Source: an uncultured Collinsella sp.
Lineage (GTDB): Bacteria > Actinomycetota > Coriobacteriia > Coriobacteriales > Coriobacteriaceae
Direction: 5' to 3'
Length of the DNA stretch: 9,340 nt
Assembly (NCBI GenBank): GCA_900550355.1
Contig: URRT01000072.1
Span: 1-9,340, forward strand
Below, in pieces: positions 5,909 to 9,340 of the stretch; the first letter of the stretch is position 1, and every line of letters begins with the position of its first letter. The position numbers and the translations under genes are program-made. Under the pieces are notes generated by a model. That model saw only the letters and a program-made list of their open reading frames with translations. It did no database searches and was not told the DNA's origin.

Positions 5909-7213
5909 CTAATGGCGGGCGCGCATCTTCACCAAACGCACCATGGCAAGCGCAAAGCCCACAGCGGCCACAGCCATCAACACATAGAACACCGAACGGA
6001 AACCAAACAAGAGCACATCCGGACGGCCTGTAACGAAACTGGTCACGGCCTCGCCCATCGCCACGCTCATCTGCCCATACAGGATATGCGACGCCGCCGT
6101 AATGCCCACTGCCATACCCGCATAGCGCGCCAGGCTACCCAGGCTGCCCGCAAAGCCGAGCGCTTCGCGCGGAGCCGAGCCCATGTACAGCGAGTTGTTA
6201 GGACTCTGGAAAATCGACGTACCGCACGACATAAACGCGACGCAGCACACGATCACAGGGATAGAAGAGTGCTCATCGAGCGTGCTTACCGCAAAAAGAC
6301 CGCACACGTACACGCCCAGGCCGACCGCCGTGGGACCCTCGCAGCCAACACGGTCCGAAACCGTACCCGAAAGAGGTCCGATAAAGGCATTCACCATCGG
6401 CAGCGCCAAAAAGAGCAGTCCGGAAATGTCAGAACCAAAGCCGTGGGCGTCCTGAAAATAGAACGGCAGGATAAACTCGGACGCGCCAATACCAACGAAC
6501 ACGATGAGCATGCAGGCAAGGTTGATGGTGAAGGCCGAATTTGCAAAGCAGCGACGAGCAGCCTCAATCAGGGACATGGGGCGCTCGCCGGCTTCCGGCT
6601 TAACATGCGGCAGCGTGTAGAGCCCCACGATAAACGAGATGACGCCAATGGGCAGGTTGATGAGGAAGATGCTCTCCCAGGGAAAGCTTGCCACCAGCAT
6701 GCCGCCCAGCACGGGGCCACACATCATGCCGAGGGCCACGAAGGTCGCGAGAATACCCATGGCACGACCGCGCTCGCGCGCCGGAAACGACTCGGTGATG
6801 ATACCCATGTTGTTGGCCATGGCCGCCGCGCAACCGACGCCCTGCACAATGCGTGCCAGGATAAGAACCTCGAGCGAGGCCGAAAGGCCGCACAGCAGCG
6901 AACCGACCGAAAAGACGATGACGCCCAGCTGAAACACATTCACCTTGCCGCGCACGTCGCCCAGACGGCCAAACGGCAACATAGCCACGCATGTCGCAAG
7001 CAGATACACCGAGCTTACCAGCTGAATGCGATCGAGGCCCACGCCCAGCTCCTTTTGCATCACGGGCAGCGCCACGGTCACGACGGTCGAATCCAGACAC
7101 ACCATAAACGTCATGATGAGCACGGTAAACAGAATCGCCCACTTGTTCTTGCCATGGGTGTCGCCCTCTAGGGCAATGTGCTCGCGGCGCAGCTGCTCTG
7201 CAGTTTTCTCCAT
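5909..7213 (-). CDS. MFS transporter, drug:H+ antiporter-like
   Basis: The 434-aa product is a major facilitator superfamily protein of the cytoplasmic membrane, resembling DHA2/EmrB-QacA exporters: L-D-S-T-V-V-T-V-A-L-P at 40-50 in helix 1, motif A G-R-L-G-D-V-R-G-K at 82-90, R-I-V-Q-G at 121-125 in helix 4, and motif C G-P-V-L-G-G at 166-171 in helix 5, which marks antiporters. I count about 12 helices with a central loop near 200-225, whereas DHA2 members usually have 14. Substrate unknown; drugs or metabolites are both possible. The ATG at 7213 has AAAGGA 5 nt upstream; the ATG at 7219 abuts that site. The frame also stays open to an ATG at 7333 with GAGG 5 nt before it, but that 40-residue extension would cross the metY terminator and lacks family resemblance. 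The next gene is xpt. Confidence 0.87.
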   Translation of the reverse strand: MEKTAEQLRREHIALEGDTHGKNKWAILFTVLIMTFMVCLDSTVVTVALPVMQKELGVGLDRIQLVSSVYLLATCVAMLPFGRLGDVRGKVNVFQLGVIVFSVGSLLCGLSASLEVLILARIVQGVGCAAAMANNMGIITESFPARERGRAMGILATFVALGMMCGPVLGGMLVASFPWESIFLINLPIGVISFIVGLYTLPHVKPEAGERPMSLIEAARRCFANSAFTINLACMLIVFVGIGASEFILPFYFQDAHGFGSDISGLLFLALPMVNAFIGPLSGTVSDRVGCEGPTAVGLGVYVCGLFAVSTLDEHSSIPVIVCCVAFMSCGTSIFQSPNNSLYMGSAPREALGFAGSLGSLARYAGMAVGITAASHILYGQMSVAMGEAVTSFVTGRPDVLLFGFRSVFYVLMAVAAVGFALAMVRLVKMRARH

Positions 7214-7239
7214 ATCCATCCTTTCGAGTGGCCCAACGC

Positions 7240-7288
7240 AAAAAAACGGGGCCCCAATCGCATGCAAACAGCCGCAATTGGGGTCCCG
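7240..7288 (-). terminator. Intrinsic terminator after metY
   Basis: Arms 7247-7261 and 7274-7288 pair over 15 positions with one G-T wobble (7251/7284), one C-A mismatch (7259/7276) and a 12-nt loop. On the minus strand seven Ts follow (7246-7240). It lies 68 nt after the metY stop and 26 nt before the MFS start codon, so it can end the metY transcript and could also act as an attenuator for the MFS gene. Confidence 0.85.
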
Positions 7289-7356
7289 CCTACGGAATCG
7301 GAACGAAAGGTCGCCGAAGCTTTCTGCCAGCATCGGCGCCTCGCACGAACGCTAGC

Positions 7357-8640
7357 CTAGCACTGCTCGAGCGCCTGCTCAAGGTCGGCAATCAGATCGG
7401 CCGTATCCTCGAGGCCGCACGACAGGCGCACCATGTCGGCAGAAATGCCACAGGCGATGAGCTCCTCATCGTTCATCTGGCGATGCGTGGCATTAGCGGG
7501 ATGCAAGCAGCAGGTACGCGCATCGGCCACGTGCGTGGCGATCTGGGCGAGCTTAAGGCTCTTCATAAAGGTCTCGGCCGCCGCGCGACCACCGTTAAAG
7601 CCAAAGCTCACAACACCGCAGGTACCGTTGGGCATGTACTTCTGAGCCATGTCGTAGTACTTGTCGCCCTCCAGGCCCGGATAGCTCACGAAGCGTACCT
7701 TGGGATGGCTCTGCAGGAACTTGGCAACGGCCAGGCCGTTCTCGCAATGACGCGGCATGCGCACATGCAGGCTCTCGAGCGAGCTGTTCAAGAAGAAGGC
7801 CGCCTGAGGGTTCTGCATGGGGCCGAGGTCGCGCATGAGCTGAGCGGTTGCCTTGGTAATGAAGGCGCCCTCACGACCGAACTTCTCGGCATAGGTCACG
7901 CCGTGATAGCTCTCATCGGGCGTGGTAAGACCCGGGAACTTGTCCGCATGGGCCATCCAGTCAAACTGGCCGTGGTCGACGATCACGCCGCCCAGGTAGG
8001 CAGCATGTCCATCCATGTACTTGGTGGTGGAGTGCGTGACGATGTCGGCGCCCCACTCAAAGGGACGGCACATCACGGGTGTCGGGAAGGTGTTGTCGAC
8101 CATCAGCGGTACACCGTGATCATGCGCGGCCTTGGCAAAGCGCTCAATATCGAGCACGGCAAGGGCGGGGTTTGCGATCGTCTCGCCAAAGACGAGCTTG
8201 GTATTGGGCTCAAAGGCTGCCTCGAGCTCCTCATCGGTGCAGTCGGGGGCGACGAACGTGCAGGTCACGCCCATGCGGCCCATGGTGTGGGCGAGCAGGT
8301 TATACGTACCGCCGTAAATAGCAGAGCTAGCGACCACATGATCGCCGGCACCGGCCACATTAAAGATCGCGAGGAAATTCGCCGCCATGCCCGAGCTCGT
8401 GAGCATCGCAGCGGTGCCGCCCTCCATCTCGCAGATCTTGGCGGCAACCAGATCGCACGTGGGGTTCTGCAGACGGCTGTAGAAGTAGCCCGACTCCTCC
8501 AGGTCAAACAGCTTGCCCATGTGCTCCGACGTGTCGTACTTCCACGTGGTGGACTGGTAGATGGGCACCTGGCGCGGCTCGGCATCTCCCGGGTGATAGC
8601 CGCCCTGAACACATGTAGTACCGATGGTCTGCTCGCTCAT
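7357..8640 (-). CDS. metY: O-acetylhomoserine aminocarboxypropyltransferase (sulfhydrylase)
   Basis: The 427-aa product belongs to the Cys/Met-metabolism PLP-dependent family and should make homocysteine from O-acetylhomoserine and sulfide, or serve related chemistry with methanethiol, in the cytosol. Visible features are Y-S-R at 54-56, S-S-G-M-A-A at 82-87, Y-G-G-T-Y at 109-113, D182 in M-V-D-N-T-F (the residue that contacts the pyridine nitrogen in this family), and H-S-T-T-K at 203-207 with K207 as the PLP Schiff-base lysine. The length and the loop around 227-260 (FDWMAHADKFPGL) favour the longer MetY type over cystathionine gamma-synthase or MetZ. The ATG at 8640 has AAGGGAG about 8 nt upstream and a promoter at 8708-8680. 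A strong terminator follows at 7288-7240. The C_GCAxxG_C_C gene is divergent. Confidence 0.93.
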   Translation of the reverse strand: MSEQTIGTTCVQGGYHPGDAEPRQVPIYQSTTWKYDTSEHMGKLFDLEESGYFYSRLQNPTCDLVAAKICEMEGGTAAMLTSSGMAANFLAIFNVAGAGDHVVASSAIYGGTYNLLAHTMGRMGVTCTFVAPDCTDEELEAAFEPNTKLVFGETIANPALAVLDIERFAKAAHDHGVPLMVDNTFPTPVMCRPFEWGADIVTHSTTKYMDGHAAYLGGVIVDHGQFDWMAHADKFPGLTTPDESYHGVTYAEKFGREGAFITKATAQLMRDLGPMQNPQAAFFLNSSLESLHVRMPRHCENGLAVAKFLQSHPKVRFVSYPGLEGDKYYDMAQKYMPNGTCGVVSFGFNGGRAAAETFMKSLKLAQIATHVADARTCCLHPANATHRQMNDEELIACGISADMVRLSCGLEDTADLIADLEQALEQC

Positions 8641-8679
8641 ATCTAGCTCCCTTGCCTGGGTTTTAGTTTTATTCGGTTC

Positions 8680-8708
8680 ACGATACCGCTACCCCGCAGC
8701 CCTCTCAA
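8680..8708 (-). promoter_or_regulatory. Sigma-70-like promoter of metY
   Basis: On the minus strand, TTGAGA (8708-8703, five of six to TTGACA) is followed at an ideal 17-nt spacing by TATCGT (8685-8680, four of six to TATAAT). Transcription would start near 8673, leaving a leader of about 33 nt, too short for an S-box type riboswitch. Confidence 0.5.
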
Positions 8709-8713
8709 CCCAT

Positions 8714-8733
8714 CCCCAAAGTAGGTTATGGGG
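8714..8733. promoter_or_regulatory. Short inverted repeat upstream of metY promoter
   Basis: CCCCA (8714-8718) and TGGGG (8729-8733) are inverted around 10 nt, immediately upstream of the metY -35 box. This position suits an operator for metY or for the divergent gene, but arms this short can occur by chance. Confidence 0.2.
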
Positions 8734-8750
8734 CAAATTGATCAGGGGTA

Positions 8751-8787
8751 TTTATCTCAAGCCTTGGGCATTTGCTCGATAGATAAA
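8751..8787 (+). other. Hairpin in the leader of the right-edge gene
   Basis: TTTATCT (8751-8757) pairs perfectly with AGATAAA (8781-8787). Inside it CAA (8758-8760) can pair with TTG (8772-8774) and GCC (8761-8763) with GGC (8767-8769). The structure ends just before a first ribosome binding site, GAGG (8791-8794), and ATG (8800). It is not followed by a T tract. Whether it is transcribed is unknown; no good plus-strand promoter was seen. Confidence 0.35.
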
Positions 8788-8871
8788 AACGAGGCATACA
8801 TGAAGCTCTCGATGATTACATGCCCCGTCACGGGTACCATAGGCGGGTACACCGCAATCAAGGAGACAACG

Positions 8872-9318
8872 ATGAAGCAAATCGATACGGCCCAGCTCGA
8901 CATCACCGCCTGTCAGGCTCAGGCTGCCGAATACCACGCCCGTGGCTTTAACTGCGCCCAGGCCGTCGCCTGCACGCTCGCGCCCGCCGTCGGGCTCGAC
9001 CCCCAGGTCGCCTTTACCCTCATCGAGGGCTTTGGCGCCGGCATGGGCGGCATGACCGAGACTTGCGGCGCCATCTCGGGCGCCGTGGCCATCATTGGGT
9101 TTGTAATGAGCGACGGCATGGAAAACCCCAAGACTAAGGGCCAGACCTACAAGCTGTCGCGCGAAATCGCCAAGCGTTTTGGCGAGAAGAACACGACGAC
9201 CGTCTGCGGCACGCTCAAGGGCATCGGATCGGATAAGGGTCCGCTCCGCAGCTGTTCCGGCTGCATCGACGATGCCGTCGAGATCGCCTGCGATGTGCTA
9301 AAGCAGCTCGCCGAGTAA
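8872..9318 (+). CDS. C_GCAxxG_C_C family putative redox protein
   Basis: The 148-aa product has the cysteine layout of this small putative redox-active family: G-F-N-C-A-Q at 25-30, the glycine-rich G-F-G-A-G-M-G-G at 53-60, T-C-G-A-I-S-G at 64-70, C112, and C128/C131 in C-S-G-C near the C-terminus. No membrane segment or signal peptide is seen, so it is probably cytosolic. The biochemical role of the family is not established; metal or thiol chemistry is a guess from the conserved cysteines. The ATG at 8872 has AAGGAG about 7 nt upstream, and the spacing to the first conserved Cys suits the family. An in-frame ATG at 8800 with GAGG would add 24 residues (MKLSMITCPVTG...) including another Cys. 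It is divergent from metY, which may reflect sulfur metabolism but could be chance. Confidence 0.85.
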   Translation: MKQIDTAQLDITACQAQAAEYHARGFNCAQAVACTLAPAVGLDPQVAFTLIEGFGAGMGGMTETCGAISGAVAIIGFVMSDGMENPKTKGQTYKLSREIAKRFGEKNTTTVCGTLKGIGSDKGPLRSCSGCIDDAVEIACDVLKQLAE

Positions 9319-9340
9319 GCGGCAGCAACAGAAAAACGAC

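Noticed and set aside
5798..7171. Plus-strand open frame of 457 codons opposite the MFS gene
   Set aside because: It is rich in His, Arg and Gln with no domain sense and is the antisense shadow of a GC-rich gene whose minus-strand protein has clear MFS motifs.
7228..8646. Plus-strand open frame of 472 codons opposite metY
   Set aside because: Shadow of the PLP enzyme gene. The minus-strand frame has every catalytic motif, while this one has none and no ribosome binding site.

Overview
The window looks like ordinary chromosomal DNA from a high-GC, Gram-positive actinobacterium of the class Coriobacteriia, with Collinsella or a close relative as my best guess. The grounds are high GC with GC-rich third positions, strong AGGAGG-type ribosome binding sites, the overall style of the proteins, and a perfect palindrome of the GTGACAAAGGGAC type that I recall from such genomes. 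No tRNA, rRNA, IS element, CRISPR array or phage gene was seen. The genus is inferred from memory, not from a search.

Left part (1-2003, minus strand): a two-gene molybdenum cofactor operon, moeA then mogA, with the mogA ribosome binding site overlapping the moeA stop codon. It ends in an intrinsic terminator. Beyond it, a separate minus-strand gene with its own TATAAT box and an array of alternating GAGAA/TTCTC half-sites runs off the left edge. Only its first 16 codons are visible, and they carry a twin-arginine export motif. MoeA and MogA perform the last two steps of cofactor assembly, and many Mo/W enzymes and binding proteins are Tat-exported, so the cluster may continue leftwards.

Middle (2004-4676, plus strand): a shared divergent promoter region, then a ClC-family anion channel/antiporter gene that is almost certainly broken. 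A 1-nt gain in a T run and an 11-nt insertion directly after the GREG selectivity-filter motif put about 86 codons out of frame. The two changes sum to 12 nt, so a full-length but scrambled ORF remains. A diacylglycerol/lipid kinase gene follows.

Right part (4709-8640, minus strand; transcription order metY, MFS transporter, xpt, release-factor-like gene): O-acetylhomoserine sulfhydrylase (methionine or cysteine synthesis), a 12-helix MFS exporter, xanthine phosphoribosyltransferase (purine salvage), and a small GGQ protein that resembles a release factor without its codon-reading domains. Intrinsic terminators follow metY and xpt, each only about 25-27 bp before the start codon of the next gene. 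Divergent from metY, at the right edge, is a C_GCAxxG_C_C-family putative redox protein.

I did not find a convincing undescribed multi-gene system. The observations most worth checking are the doubly frameshifted ClC gene, the half-site array at the left edge, the terminators placed just before start codons, and the minimal GGQ protein.
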